Under the pieces are notes generated by a model. The model was not told the origin of the DNA. It made no database searches and saw only the letters and a list, made by a program, of their open reading frames with translations. Made by a program: the position numbers and the translations under genes. A stretch of DNA of 64,000 nucleotides from Paenalicyclobacillus ferrooxydans (lineage in GTDB: Bacteria > Bacillota > Bacilli > Alicyclobacillales > Alicyclobacillaceae): NCBI RefSeq assembly GCF_001399675.1, contig NZ_LJCO01000108.1, positions 25,499 to 89,498 on the forward strand, given 5' to 3'. Positions 9,607 to 18,536 of the stretch are shown here, piece by piece (within the stretch, counting starts at the first letter, position 1; each line of letters begins with the position of its first letter).

Positions 9607-10269
9607 TCAGACCTCGCGATACTGTCCAAGCTCGACAAACGCACGTGTAATGGTTGTCTTGCTGACGCGACCGACAACTTCTACATTCGTCCCGGCAGCA
9701 GACTTTGTCGGTATGACAGGCAGCGAATCGACCTGATGCCGCATCATCAGCACCGCAGCATCGTATAAGGACGCCTCGGAGCTGACCGTTACCACGTTGG
9801 GCAGGCGAGTCATAGCCAGATTGACAGGGATTTCGTGAATGTTTCCACCGCCGATAGCCACTTTCAACAGGTCTTTCCGGGAGACGACTCCCTGCAAATA
9901 TCGTTCCTTCAGGACAATCAGACTGCCTACGTCCTCCATGAACATGGTCACAGTCGCATCGTAAACAGAGATGGTCTCTTGAACCGCGATAGGGACAGAC
10001 TGGTAGTCTGAAATCCGCATTCTCGAAAGCACATCGCCAAATAAATCCGCATTCTTTTTCCCACTGTAGAAGTATCCAACACGAGGCCGCGCTTCCACAA
10101 AGCCGGCCATCGTCAGGATGGACAAATCCGGCCGAAGTGTAGCTCTTGTGAGAGACAACATCTCTGCGATCCGTTCTCCTGTAATGGGCCCATGGCTCTT
10201 CACAATGTCGATGATGGTTTCTTGCCTTTTTGTGAGTTCGATGGGAATCACCCCCGTCCATTGTGACAT
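9607..10269 (-). CDS. ccpN: CcpN-type catabolite repressor (winged helix plus CBS pair)
   Basis: About 220 residues. An N-terminal helix-turn-helix (IELTKRQETIIDIVKSHG, then LTRATLRPDLSILTMAGF) is followed by YFYSGKK and two CBS domains. CcpN represses gluconeogenic genes such as gapB and pckA in glucose-grown B. subtilis and responds to ATP/ADP. The start is uncertain. The ATG at 10269 is used here but has no ribosome site. GGGGGTGAT, one mismatch from the ideal site, lies 8 bases before an ATC codon at 10242, exactly where B. subtilis CcpN begins its conserved IEL sequence. A GTG at 10251 is a third option. It is followed after 44 bases by yqfL-ppdK. Confidence 0.92.
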   Translation of the reverse strand: MSQWTGVIPIELTKRQETIIDIVKSHGPITGERIAEMLSLTRATLRPDLSILTMAGFVEARPRVGYFYSGKKNADLFGDVLSRMRISDYQSVPIAVQETISVYDATVTMFMEDVGSLIVLKERYLQGVVSRKDLLKVAIGGGNIHEIPVNLAMTRLPNVVTVSSEASLYDAAVLMMRHQVDSLPVIPTKSAAGTNVEVVGRVSKTTITRAFVELGQYREV

Positions 10270-10291
10270 ACTAATGATGTATTGTGCCATA
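10260..10291 (-). promoter_or_regulatory. candidate CcpN autoregulatory operator
   Basis: On the minus strand two direct repeats, TATGGCACAAT (10281-10291) and TATGTCACAAT (10260-10270), begin 21 bases apart, two helical turns on the same face. They resemble the published CcpN site TRTGHYATAYW at 8-9 of 11 positions. A TATATT hexamer (10295-10300) just upstream could be a -10, which would put the repeats over the transcript start of ccpN. The -35 is weak. Confidence 0.4.
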
Positions 10292-10331
10292 ATCAATATA
10301 TCATATTTCGTGAACTGTGAATATGCGCATG

Positions 10332-10369
10332 AAAAAAGCGGAACCCGTGCCTCTCGGCTGCGAGTTCCG
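10332..10369 (-). terminator. terminator downstream of recO
   Basis: A CGGAAC ... GTTCCG stem on the minus strand is followed by CTTTTTTC. It separates the recO transcript from ccpN. Confidence 0.65.
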
Positions 10370-10383
10370 TCTTTCTTCGTATT

Positions 10384-10458
10384 CTATTCTGTTGTGATTG
10401 TCTCGCCTAAAGTCTCGTAATCGACAGCGTTCGGCCATGACAGTTCGACCCTCGCCAT
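10384..10458 (-). CDS. possible 24-residue protein after recO
   Basis: ATG at 10458, 17 bases after the recO stop, reads MARVELSWPNAVDYETLGET and four more residues, then TAG just before the terminator stem. The ribosome site is poor (GTGGGTG), so translation would depend on recO. The peptide has a balanced, protein-like composition but I do not recognise it. It may be a chance frame. Confidence 0.3.
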   Translation of the reverse strand: MARVELSWPNAVDYETLGETITTE

Positions 10459-10474
10459 TACACCCACAAGCGGC

Positions 10475-11272
10475 CTAGTCAGTCCAAAGTGCATCAATGC
10501 TGTCGACAAATTCTCTGGACTTCAGTGAGAGGCCCCCGTAATCAGCGAGTTGATAACGGAGGACATTTCGAATCACCTCAGCTGTGTTCGGACTCAGCCG
10601 AATTTGCCCGATCCGTTCCCAAGGCAGGTTGCGGAACTGTGCCAATACCTTCGGCACCGAGGAGGGGACGGGAAATGCCCCCCGTCGACCAGCGTGAAAC
10701 GACCCTTGAACGGATTGTTGTTCTAACTCAACTTGGCAACTCGGGCACAGGAAGCCGCCCTCCCCAGGAGCATAAAAGACTGTTTCCTGAGCCAATTCGG
10801 TATGACACCGTACGCATTGGTTCCAAATCGGGCTGGCACCGAGAAGATGCAACACCTTTGTTTCCCAAATGCGTGCGACAATCTGTGGATTATCCCGGCC
10901 GTCGCGCAGCCTGTCGAGAGCAGCACTAAACCATCGATAGACTGCTTCACTCCCATTTGGGCGTTCCTCCCCAACAGCAGCCACCAGCTCAGAGAAATAG
11001 GCCGCGTAAGCAGCGAGATCGAGCTGCTCACGAAGTTTTCGATACGCATCCACAACCTCGAGTTGTTGGATGTTTCCCATGCCGCGGCCTTGATACAAGG
11101 TATACACAGCCTTTACGCAAAGCTGAACACCACCAGCTAGACGACTTTGCGGCTTTTTGGCACCCCGCGCCATAGCGGCTATCGTTCCGCTTGGTGTCAG
11201 CAGCGTAACAATTGCATTGGTTTCGCCATAAGGGATGGCCCGGATTACAATGCCTTCCGTATTGTACAGCAA
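10475..11272 (-). CDS. recO: DNA repair protein RecO
   Basis: 265 residues from a TTG start (GGGAG about 11 bases upstream). It opens with an OB fold (TEGIVIRAIPYGETNAIVTLLTPSGT) and carries a zinc-binding cluster (CVRCH near residue 150 and CPSC near 176), as in RecO of Gram-positive bacteria. RecO anneals single strands and, with RecR, loads RecA onto SSB-coated DNA. It follows yqzL and era as in B. subtilis. The glyQS genes that separate recO from ccpN in B. subtilis are absent here. Confidence 0.95.
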   Translation of the reverse strand: MLYNTEGIVIRAIPYGETNAIVTLLTPSGTIAAMARGAKKPQSRLAGGVQLCVKAVYTLYQGRGMGNIQQLEVVDAYRKLREQLDLAAYAAYFSELVAAVGEERPNGSEAVYRWFSAALDRLRDGRDNPQIVARIWETKVLHLLGASPIWNQCVRCHTELAQETVFYAPGEGGFLCPSCQVELEQQSVQGSFHAGRRGAFPVPSSVPKVLAQFRNLPWERIGQIRLSPNTAEVIRNVLRYQLADYGGLSLKSREFVDSIDALWTD

Positions 11273-11308
11273 TGCCTAGACCACTCCCAGATTGGCGGCG
11301 GCACCCGT

Positions 11309-11449
11309 TCAGGTCTCGTCTACGTCCACATCCGTTGATTGTCCATCTTGCAGGTCTGTTCCATCCACAACACTCTCGTGTCGTTTGTACAGCAGATATG
11401 CGTCGATGTCACCTGTTAAGGTGAAGTAGCGCCATGAAAACTCCCGCAC
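11309..11449 (-). CDS. yqzL: YqzL-family small protein
   Basis: 46 residues from GTG at 11449 (GAGGGGATGAT ribosome site 9 bases upstream); an ATG three codons earlier overlaps that site. The sequence MREFSWRYFTLTGDIDAYLL is the YqzL family hallmark, followed by an acidic tail. The family sits between era and recO in Bacilli, as here. Function unknown. The tail is longer and more acidic than usual. Confidence 0.85.
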   Translation of the reverse strand: MREFSWRYFTLTGDIDAYLLYKRHESVVDGTDLQDGQSTDVDVDET

Positions 11450-11579
11450 CGAAATCATCCCCTCTGAAGAAGACTTACTTTCAGCTGCGTGGTGTCTAGG
11501 GGTGCCTCACCATATAGAGTCCCGCTGCCCAGTATCGATATACTATGAATCAAGTGGTATTTACGTCTGGAGGATCGCC

Positions 11580-12497
11580 TCAGCGTTCCTCGTGAAAGCC
11601 AAAACGATGCAGTAAACTGGGGTCGTTGCGCCAGTCCTTCTTCACCTTGACCCATAGTTCCAGGTAAACCTTGTTGCCAAGCAATGCTTCTAGCTCCTGC
11701 CGAGCCATCTGCCCGACCTTTTTCAGCATTGCGCCCCGCTTGCCAATCAGTATTCCTTTCTGGCTGTCGCGTTCGGTGTAAATGATGGCGTGTGCATAAA
11801 CAACTCCAGACGTATCACGCCGTTCCAGTTGCTCGATGTCCACCATGACGGAGTGTGGAACTTCCTCCTGTGTCAGACGAAGCACCTTTTCGCGGATGAC
11901 TTCGGAGATGATGAACTGTTCGGGATGATCGGTCACCATATCCCTCGGGTAATACTGGGGTCCCTCGGGCAAGTATTTCACGAGCGCTTTTTTTAGAACA
12001 TCCAGTTGAGTCCCATCCTTAGCCGAAACAGGAATCATTTCCGCGAAAGGGTATTGTTTAAGCAACGCATCCATCATGACAAGGACGCCGGGTTTTTCCA
12101 CGGCGTCAACTTTATTCAGAATGCATACAACGGGAGTTTCCACAGCCTTCAGACGCTCAATGATATATGCATCGCCAGAGTGGTTGGGCTCAGTCACATC
12201 GCAGACCCAGCATACGACATCTACTTCTTTGAGTGTACTTTCCGCAGTTTCGACCATAAATTCTCCGAGTCGATGTTTGGGTTTGTGTATGCCAGGTGTA
12301 TCGATGAATACAACCTGCGCATCGTCAGTCGTGAGCACCCCTCTGATCTGGTTTCTGGTCGTCTGGGGACGATGGGACATGATCGCGATTTTTTGCCCAA
12401 CCAACGCATTCATGAGCGTGGACTTTCCCACATTTGGGCGGCCAACCAGGGCCACGAAACCGGATCGAAAGGTGGTTTCATTTTCTGTTTTCGTCAT
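11580..12497 (-). CDS. era: ribosome-assembly GTPase Era
   Basis: 305 residues. GTPase motifs are G1 GRPNVGKS (residues 19-26), G3 DTPG and G4 NKVD; the C-terminal KH domain has GILIGKRGAMLKKVG. Era binds 16S rRNA near its 3' end and acts in 30S maturation. The ATG at 12497 has GGAGG 8 bases upstream and overlaps the dgkA stop by four bases. The frame stays open further upstream, but that part overlaps dgkA and is not Era-like. The cdd gene found between dgkA and era in B. subtilis is absent. Confidence 0.97.
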   Translation of the reverse strand: MTKTENETTFRSGFVALVGRPNVGKSTLMNALVGQKIAIMSHRPQTTRNQIRGVLTTDDAQVVFIDTPGIHKPKHRLGEFMVETAESTLKEVDVVCWVCDVTEPNHSGDAYIIERLKAVETPVVCILNKVDAVEKPGVLVMMDALLKQYPFAEMIPVSAKDGTQLDVLKKALVKYLPEGPQYYPRDMVTDHPEQFIISEVIREKVLRLTQEEVPHSVMVDIEQLERRDTSGVVYAHAIIYTERDSQKGILIGKRGAMLKKVGQMARQELEALLGNKVYLELWVKVKKDWRNDPSLLHRFGFHEER

Positions 12498-13021
12498 GTG
12501 CGATTCCTCCTTTCCAAGCCAAGACTTATCCCGCCCCACAGGACGAGAGTAACAAGCGTGATCAAACTTTCTATCGCACCAAGAATGTTGTGCATTGAGA
12601 ACAGATAAAAGTGCCATTTCCAAGTGGCCGCGCCGAGCAACACTGCCACTGCTAGGGCCCCAGTGCTCGAAACGAGAACAGCACCGGCTGCCGCATCTTT
12701 GGCCCATTTGGCAAATTCGTGATATCCGCCTTCCGTCACCAGGTCTGTGAGATGTTCAATTGCTGTATTGATAAGCTCAATTGACATCACAACGGCAATG
12801 GTGACGATGGACAGCGTCACGAGCCAAAGAGCGGGTCGCACGCAGAGATTCCAAACAAGGACAGCCATACCGGCTGTCCAATGTATCCGGAGATTGCGCT
12901 GAAGTCGGAGACTGCGAACGGCGCCCTGCTTCGCGAAGACGAACGCTGAGAACAAGCTTTTACGCCATTTTACAGCTTCTCGCTCGAGATTCTCATCCGT
13001 CTCGATGCCAGACCGCCGCAC
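12494..13021 (-). CDS. dgkA: diacylglycerol/undecaprenol kinase DgkA
   Basis: 175 residues, somewhat longer than the ~125 of the B. subtilis protein. The integral-membrane kinase motif appears as SIELINTAIEHLTDLV, followed by WAKDAAAGAVLVSS. In Gram-positive bacteria this family phosphorylates undecaprenol for cell-wall carrier recycling. About 20 extra N-terminal residues and a fourth hydrophobic segment at the C-terminus are beyond the core. Translationally coupled to era by ATGA; ybeY lies 7 bases upstream. Confidence 0.93.
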   Translation of the reverse strand: MRRSGIETDENLEREAVKWRKSLFSAFVFAKQGAVRSLRLQRNLRIHWTAGMAVLVWNLCVRPALWLVTLSIVTIAVVMSIELINTAIEHLTDLVTEGGYHEFAKWAKDAAAGAVLVSSTGALAVAVLLGAATWKWHFYLFSMHNILGAIESLITLVTLVLWGGISLGLERRNRT

Positions 13022-13028
13022 CTGCGAA

Positions 13029-13538
13029 TCACTCCTCGTTTGGGACGCTGAAATGGGCGTCTCGGCGGAGGCCGACGTCCGCTAACACAAGTTCCTGCAG
13101 CCGGGTCATCTCAGCTTCTGACGCTTCATCTTGATGGTCGTAACCGAGCAGGTGCAAAAATCCGTGAACCATCAAAAACCCAATCTCACGTTCTGCGGAG
13201 TGGCCGTATTCTTCTGCCTGCCGCAACGCTGTCGGTACACTGATCACGATGTCACCGAGCGGCTCGAACTCAAGCTCGTCCAGTTCCATCAAATCGTCTT
13301 CATCCTCACCCTCGCGCAAAGCGAAGGATAAAACGTCGGTAGGTCTGTCGACATCCCGATACGCCTTGTTCAGTTCATGGATCTCTTCGTCCGTCACGAG
13401 AGAAACAGACACTTCTCCAGACACCTCGAGCGCACGAGCCGCTGCCTGCAGAACCTTTTCCACGAACGCCTCATCGACACGGAGATGTTCGGGAAGTTCG
13501 CAGCGAATATCGAGATCGACCTCTACGCGTTCAGTCAT
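13029..13538 (-). CDS. ybeY: endoribonuclease YbeY
   Basis: 169 residues. The zinc-binding motif HGFLHLLGYDH near residue 125 is complete, and VLSFALREGE matches the conserved RPTDVLSF region. YbeY takes part in rRNA maturation and 70S quality control. Its start overlaps the pgpH stop by four bases and dgkA follows 7 bases later, as in other Bacilli. Confidence 0.96.
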   Translation of the reverse strand: MTERVEVDLDIRCELPEHLRVDEAFVEKVLQAAARALEVSGEVSVSLVTDEEIHELNKAYRDVDRPTDVLSFALREGEDEDDLMELDELEFEPLGDIVISVPTALRQAEEYGHSAEREIGFLMVHGFLHLLGYDHQDEASEAEMTRLQELVLADVGLRRDAHFSVPNEE

Positions 13539-15649
13539 TTAGCGACTTCCTTTCGAATTTTGTCCGGATCCGGATATTCAATCCGGGAATGATAGATCCC
13601 CTTTAAGGTTTTCATAAAGGCACCAACCATTGCATCCAAGTCCTGCAAGGTCAGGTCGCATTCGTCCAATTGGCCGTCTTGCAAACGGTCACGAATGATC
13701 TTCCGAATTACGCCTTCAATCCGCCCTGGGGTCGGTTTCGACATGCTGCGGACGGCGGCTTCGACCGCATCGCAGATCATTAAAATGGCGTTCTCGCGCG
13801 TCTTCGGTTTCGGTCCAGGATAGCGGTAATCGTCGACGTGAACCGATCCGTTTTTATCCTGCTCCCTCGCCTTGTTGTAAAAGTACCACAGAATGGTGGT
13901 GCCATGATGTGTCGCACAAATGTCCCGAATCGGCTTTGGCAGCCCGGCCTTTTCGAGCATCTCGAGACCGTCCGTCACATGTGACGTAATAATCAGGTGA
14001 CTGAGGCTTGGCGCAATCTTGTCATGCGGATTTTCCTTCGTCATCTGATTCTCCACGAAAAAGGCAGGGCGGCGCATCTTACCAACGTCGTGGTAATAAG
14101 CGCCGACGCGGCAGATGAGCGGATCGGCCCCCACAATTTCCGCTGCAGCTTCGGCCAAATTGCCGACGATCAGGCTGTGATGATAGGTGCCTGGCGCCTC
14201 CATCAACAACTTTTTCAGCAAAGGATTCCCTGGATTCGAGAGCTCAAGCAAACGGATCGGTGTGAGCAGTCCGAATGAGTTTTCGAAAAACGGTAGAATG
14301 CCCATAGTTAAAATAGCGCTCACCAAACCATTGAGTCCCCCGATACCGAGGTGCACCCACAATGAGTGCAGATTTGTTGTCCTTGCAGGCAGGAGCAACT
14401 GCATGGCGAGAATGGCCACGATGTTCATCATCGACACAAGAAAGCCTGCGCGCATGAATGTCCCGCGGTGTGTGACTCGTTCCACACTGTATCCGCCGAC
14501 GAGCGATGCGACAACCCCGATGAATGTGAACCAGAAATCGTACCCCATCGCAGCCCCAAACAACAAAGACAGGAAAAAACTTGTCACGACGGCAAGTGAC
14601 GCATCGACGAGGACTGTAATCAACATGGCCCCCATTGAGATGGGCATCAAGTACGCTGCCGACGACGGTCCCCCACCGTTAATAATGTCCTTCGTCACTA
14701 AAATCAAAATGGACATTAGAGCGAGAATCAAGATCAAGATTAATAAAAGCAGATTGTCGATGCGACGCCGGGATGGCCGGTGTTCAATATAGACTCGAAG
14801 CAAGCCGACGGCAATCAACATGAACAGAGCAAACCCAATCAAGATGCTGTAATCGGGATGCGTTCCGTACAACCCGACATCCTTCAATTCCGAAAGCACC
14901 GTGGAAGTAATGACACCGCTCTTCGAAACGATAACATCACCCTGATGGATGTACACGTCTGGCGTTTCATTGGCCGCTTGCTGCCGCTTCTGCGTCGTCT
15001 CTTGCGTCTGTTCCTTCAGGTTCGGTTGCAGTACATGCGTAACGACATCCTGAACGACAAGGCGTGAAACGTTGTCCAAGTTGTCACCGAGCATTGCCTG
15101 ATCCACAAGCAACGACGCTTGGCTCATCGACTCTGACGTAAATTCGGTGCTGAGCAGGTTTGAAATAATGCTGTCAGACACCTGCTTAACGTTCAGAATT
15201 TGCTGCGGGTCCATGGTAAGCAAAACTTGCAAGGTTGAAGCAGATACCTTTGGCGGCGCATAAAGCTTCAGTTGATTAAAGGTTGATGTCGAAGACAAAG
15301 ACGGATTGCCGACAAGTTGGATAGCCTTATCGTACAAGGTATCCGCCTCTGCCTTTGCATTAATTTCCTTGGTTGGATCTAACGTGAAGATAGGCTGTAC
15401 CGCCGCCATGGCGGCCTGTTTCGCCTTGTTTGTCGCAAATGTGTTCACAGCTGTAATAGGTGCCCGAATCGTGAGAGGGCTTGTCTCATTGACTCGAAAG
15501 TCGTAGGTTGGCGGCAAGACGGTCCCAATCAACACGATATATAATACGACACCAAGTGCCACATACAGTCCGTGACGTATCCGCTTATTCTCTCGAAACT
15601 TCTCGTCATCCAAAAACTGTCGAATGGCGAGCATCCACTTTGACCACAT
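13535..15649 (-). CDS. pgpH: c-di-AMP phosphodiesterase PgpH (7TMR-HD protein)
   Basis: 704 residues. One N-terminal transmembrane helix (about 30-47), a large extracytoplasmic 7TMR-HDED domain (about 50-265), a block of hydrophobic helices (about 270-475) and a cytoplasmic HD domain with YYHDVGKMRRP near 520. PgpH hydrolyses c-di-AMP to pApA and so influences potassium and wall homeostasis. Located between phoH and ybeY as yqfF is in B. subtilis. Confidence 0.95.
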   Translation of the reverse strand: MWSKWMLAIRQFLDDEKFRENKRIRHGLYVALGVVLYIVLIGTVLPPTYDFRVNETSPLTIRAPITAVNTFATNKAKQAAMAAVQPIFTLDPTKEINAKAEADTLYDKAIQLVGNPSLSSTSTFNQLKLYAPPKVSASTLQVLLTMDPQQILNVKQVSDSIISNLLSTEFTSESMSQASLLVDQAMLGDNLDNVSRLVVQDVVTHVLQPNLKEQTQETTQKRQQAANETPDVYIHQGDVIVSKSGVITSTVLSELKDVGLYGTHPDYSILIGFALFMLIAVGLLRVYIEHRPSRRRIDNLLLLILILILALMSILILVTKDIINGGGPSSAAYLMPISMGAMLITVLVDASLAVVTSFFLSLLFGAAMGYDFWFTFIGVVASLVGGYSVERVTHRGTFMRAGFLVSMMNIVAILAMQLLLPARTTNLHSLWVHLGIGGLNGLVSAILTMGILPFFENSFGLLTPIRLLELSNPGNPLLKKLLMEAPGTYHHSLIVGNLAEAAAEIVGADPLICRVGAYYHDVGKMRRPAFFVENQMTKENPHDKIAPSLSHLIITSHVTDGLEMLEKAGLPKPIRDICATHHGTTILWYFYNKAREQDKNGSVHVDDYRYPGPKPKTRENAILMICDAVEAAVRSMSKPTPGRIEGVIRKIIRDRLQDGQLDECDLTLQDLDAMVGAFMKTLKGIYHSRIEYPDPDKIRKEVAK

Positions 15650-15670
15650 AGGTAAAGATCCCTTCGTCTA

Positions 15671-16666
15671 TCAGGATTGCAGAGGGTTCGAGCTCGCATT
15701 CTGTTTGTCGTACGCTTCGATGATCTTCTGTACGAGGTGATGACGAACCACGTCAGCCCCTGTGAAATAGTGAAACTTGATTCCGGGAATCGCGGTAAGA
15801 ATTTGTGCAGCTTGGATAAGGCCAGATGGACGGCCTCGTGGTAAGTCAATCTGTGTGACATCACCTGTAATCACCATTTTGGAGCCGAATCCAAGTCGCG
15901 TCAGAAACATTTTCATCTGTTCAGCCGTTGTATTTTGCGCTTCATCAAGAATCACAAATGAGTCGTCGAGCGTACGCCCACGCATGTAAGCGAGCGGGGC
16001 GATCTCAATGTTGCCGCGTTCCAATGCTCTCGCAACCTGTTCAGCACCGTACATGTCGTACAGGGCGTCGTAGATGGGACGCAGATACGGATCAACCTTC
16101 TCCTGCAAGTCTCCTGGTAAAAAGCCAAGATTCTCCCCCGCCTCAACGGCTGGTCGAGTCAGTACAATCCGTTTCACATCGCCGCGTTTCAACGCCATGA
16201 CGGCCATGGCTACAGCGAGATATGTCTTACCGGTTCCAGCAGGGCCAATCCCGAATACAACGTCATGCTTTCTGATGGCATCAATATAGCGCCGCTGCCC
16301 GAGGGTTTTTACCCGAATCGGCTTACCGCGCATGGTGACAGCGATCTCTTCCGTGTACAAAGGAACAAGTTCGTCAATCTCACCTTGTTTCGCCATTTCA
16401 ATGGCATATCGATAGTCGCCTTCAGACAAATGTACGCCAAGCTGCGCCAACTGTGTAACAGCGCGCAAAACGGCGTACATTTCGTTGACCGCCTCTTCTG
16501 TTCCGGTGAGGCTCACTTCGGTTCCGCGCGTGGTGACCTTTGACGCGAACGCGTCATCTAACAAACACAACAGCGCATCGTTCGGCCCAAGCACTGCTAC
16601 AGCCTCATCATTGTTTGCAAATGACCATTTTCGAACGATGATGTCTTGCGCCAAAAGGGCACCCAC
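15671..16666 (-). CDS. phoH: PhoH-like ATPase
   Basis: 331 residues. Walker A GPAGTGKTYLAVAMAV near residue 140 and Walker B FVILDEAQN near 238 are intact; the N-terminal ~110 residues resemble the PhoL KH-like extension. Probably an RNA-related ATPase working with YbeY, whose gene is next but one. The GTG start at 16666 has a close AAGGAG site; a TTG four codons in is also possible. Confidence 0.93.
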   Translation of the reverse strand: MGALLAQDIIVRKWSFANNDEAVAVLGPNDALLCLLDDAFASKVTTRGTEVSLTGTEEAVNEMYAVLRAVTQLAQLGVHLSEGDYRYAIEMAKQGEIDELVPLYTEEIAVTMRGKPIRVKTLGQRRYIDAIRKHDVVFGIGPAGTGKTYLAVAMAVMALKRGDVKRIVLTRPAVEAGENLGFLPGDLQEKVDPYLRPIYDALYDMYGAEQVARALERGNIEIAPLAYMRGRTLDDSFVILDEAQNTTAEQMKMFLTRLGFGSKMVITGDVTQIDLPRGRPSGLIQAAQILTAIPGIKFHYFTGADVVRHHLVQKIIEAYDKQNASSNPLQS

Positions 16667-16699
16667 TCCTTAGTTGGATTGCATGCATTTTATGCTTTA

Positions 16700-16905
16700 T
16701 TACCTCGTCAAGATTGCGTAATTCAGCGCTTCAATAATTCATTCTCGTGCGTCATCACTGCGTCATTCTAGTGCGTCAGGATCGCACAATTGATGGCATC
16801 AATGCTACGTCGCTTCGTCAGGATTGCGTAATTCACCGCTTCAATGCTTCGTCAGGATTGCTCAGTTCATGTCATCATTGCTTCGTCAGGATTGCGTCTT
16901 GCCCG
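16700..16905. repeat. degenerate ~35-bp tandem repeat between phoH and yqfD
   Basis: Units built on CTTCGTCAGGATTGC recur at 16813, 16848 and 16881, with diverged copies back to about 16706 (CTCGTCAAGATTGCGTAATT). The last copy runs into yqfD and contains its TGA stop codon. No gene is visible in this stretch. Confidence 0.75.
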
Positions 16906-18097
16906 GTTCGGTCGTTTGCGGCGCCGGAATCGGGGCAGCGGTACCAATATCCTCTTCGGTCCGCGTCAAGATGGTTGCATATAGCTTACCATGGGCAACT
17001 TCTGTATGTAAAACAGTTTGCCCCAGAATCGTTCGGTCTTGCCCAGGTTTGGTAAGCACGTCCTGCCGCGCCAGCGCCAGCGCGGTCGCAGTGGCAGCAT
17101 CTGTTGATTTTGTCACATCAGCTCGAGTTGATTCATAGCGGGTCACTTGTCGCCACACAACAGGGAGCTCATGGTTCCACAGCTTCCATCTCGTATCAAC
17201 CTCTTCGTCATAATACGCTGGATAATTCGGATTGCGCCAACCCCAAACGCGAAGGTTCCACGATCCAATTTGCAGTGTATCAAACTTTACAGCCTGACCC
17301 GTCAACTCGTTTTGATTGACATGAAGGGGTACTTCCACCTCCGACCGGTACCACACCTCTGCCAGAACAACGCCTGACGCAGGAACTTCTTTTGAGCCCT
17401 CCCCAAGCGCCCCTGAAATCAGAAGTGTCCCCGGTTGAACTGTTTGCCCCGGAACAACCTTGACGACGCCTCGTGTGGCGAGGACTCTTCGAATGACAGC
17501 AGGTCGAGCCGCCACAATATTATGCGGGTTGTCCTGTGAAGCAGCCACGCCCGATATCTTCTTAAGTGCCTGAATTCGAACTTCGGTGCCAACGACGTTG
17601 ACGCCAATCCACATCATGTTTGGCAAGTGATCGAGCAGTATGGCTTGCATTTGATTAACATCAGGCAGTGTCTGTTTCAAGGCACCTTGATACACGCCGA
17701 TCTGGCGCGCGGCATGTGCTATGGCAGCGGCGTCTTCGGGATCGACACCTGTCACTTGAACGCGCCAAACCACAGACTGGCAAGCAAAGAGAATGACAAA
17801 GAAGAGTGCGACGCCCACGGCCATACTCTTTCTGTGCCGCAAGCTCCAGAGAAAAAAGGGGAGCCCAGCCTTCCGAATGTACTCGATCTCGACCCCATAC
17901 TCGTCGCAGACGCGACGTACTGCATCCCAATCGGATCGGGAAAAGCCCGCTCTGCATACGTCACCATGGACTCTCAGTTCGTAAAGTGGGACACCGGACT
18001 GAGTCAGGGTGCGCACGACATCACTCACCCTAACGCCACGAAATTCAGTGTACAGATACCCCAAAAACACATGCTCGACCCTCGGGACAAACTTCAT
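16886..18097 (-). CDS. yqfD: sporulation protein YqfD
   Basis: 403 residues. A cytoplasmic N-terminal domain is followed by one transmembrane helix (about residues 92-110, VGVALFFVILFACQSVV) and a large extracytoplasmic domain with repeated TLLISG-type motifs. yqfD is a sporulation gene of the mother cell; its biochemical role is not established. It starts four bases inside yqfC. Its last codons (GKTQS-stop) lie within a copy of the ~35-bp repeat, so the C-terminus may vary between strains. Confidence 0.93.
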   Translation of the reverse strand: MKFVPRVEHVFLGYLYTEFRGVRVSDVVRTLTQSGVPLYELRVHGDVCRAGFSRSDWDAVRRVCDEYGVEIEYIRKAGLPFFLWSLRHRKSMAVGVALFFVILFACQSVVWRVQVTGVDPEDAAAIAHAARQIGVYQGALKQTLPDVNQMQAILLDHLPNMMWIGVNVVGTEVRIQALKKISGVAASQDNPHNIVAARPAVIRRVLATRGVVKVVPGQTVQPGTLLISGALGEGSKEVPASGVVLAEVWYRSEVEVPLHVNQNELTGQAVKFDTLQIGSWNLRVWGWRNPNYPAYYDEEVDTRWKLWNHELPVVWRQVTRYESTRADVTKSTDAATATALALARQDVLTKPGQDRTILGQTVLHTEVAHGKLYATILTRTEEDIGTAAPIPAPQTTEPGKTQS

Positions 18098-18390
18098 TTG
18101 GCCTGCCCCCCAACCGGTTGATACGTTAATTTGTGCACTTCTCCCTCAACGTGGATCTCGCGCCTCATCACCATCGTTACAACAAAGTCCCGACCCTCTA
18201 TCATCAATCGTTGTGAAGGAAGTTCAATCTCAATCAAGTTTTCCGCAACGCGCACGAGCTCTGTTGCGTTCTCGACAATCACTTTGCGTCCATCCAGGCA
18301 AGTCACCCTGGCTACGTTTAACAGGGCATCTGGCGGTAACCCCAGCCAGTCTGTCGTTGCTTGTGACAGACGTTGTTTCCACGAACTCAT
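18094..18390 (-). CDS. yqfC: sporulation protein YqfC
   Basis: 98 residues, matching the YqfC family (YabP/YqfC type): LGLPPDALLNVARVTCLDGRK, a middle NLIEIELPSQRLMIEG and FVVTMVMRREIHVEGEV. In B. subtilis yqfC is made in the mother cell. Coupled to yqfD by a four-base overlap. Upstream, where nfeD-floA-yqfB lie in B. subtilis, there is only repeat DNA. Confidence 0.92.
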   Translation of the reverse strand: MSSWKQRLSQATTDWLGLPPDALLNVARVTCLDGRKVIVENATELVRVAENLIEIELPSQRLMIEGRDFVVTMVMRREIHVEGEVHKLTYQPVGGQAK

Positions 18391-18471
18391 GACCGTCCCT
18401 CCTTACCCTTCCGGCGGGCGGGCTGCCCAGTGTCGACCGTCTCATCTCGTCTCAAAGGCCAGGCCTGCCGC

Positions 18472-18536
18472 AACTGGGGTGCCCAACTGGGGTGCCCAAC
18501 TGGGGTGCCCAACTGGGGTGCCCAACTGGGTGGATG
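18472..18536. repeat. 13-bp tandem repeat, about five copies
   Basis: The unit AACTGGGGTGCCC repeats at 18472, 18485, 18498 and onward, nearly without change, upstream of yqfC. The unit is partly self-complementary (CCCAACTGGG). Because 13 is not a multiple of 3, no frame is kept. Confidence 0.95.

Noticed and set aside
9563..10261. N-terminal extension of the PPDK regulator
   Set aside because: The frame is open through ccpN, but only the part from 9562 matches the family and has a ribosome site.
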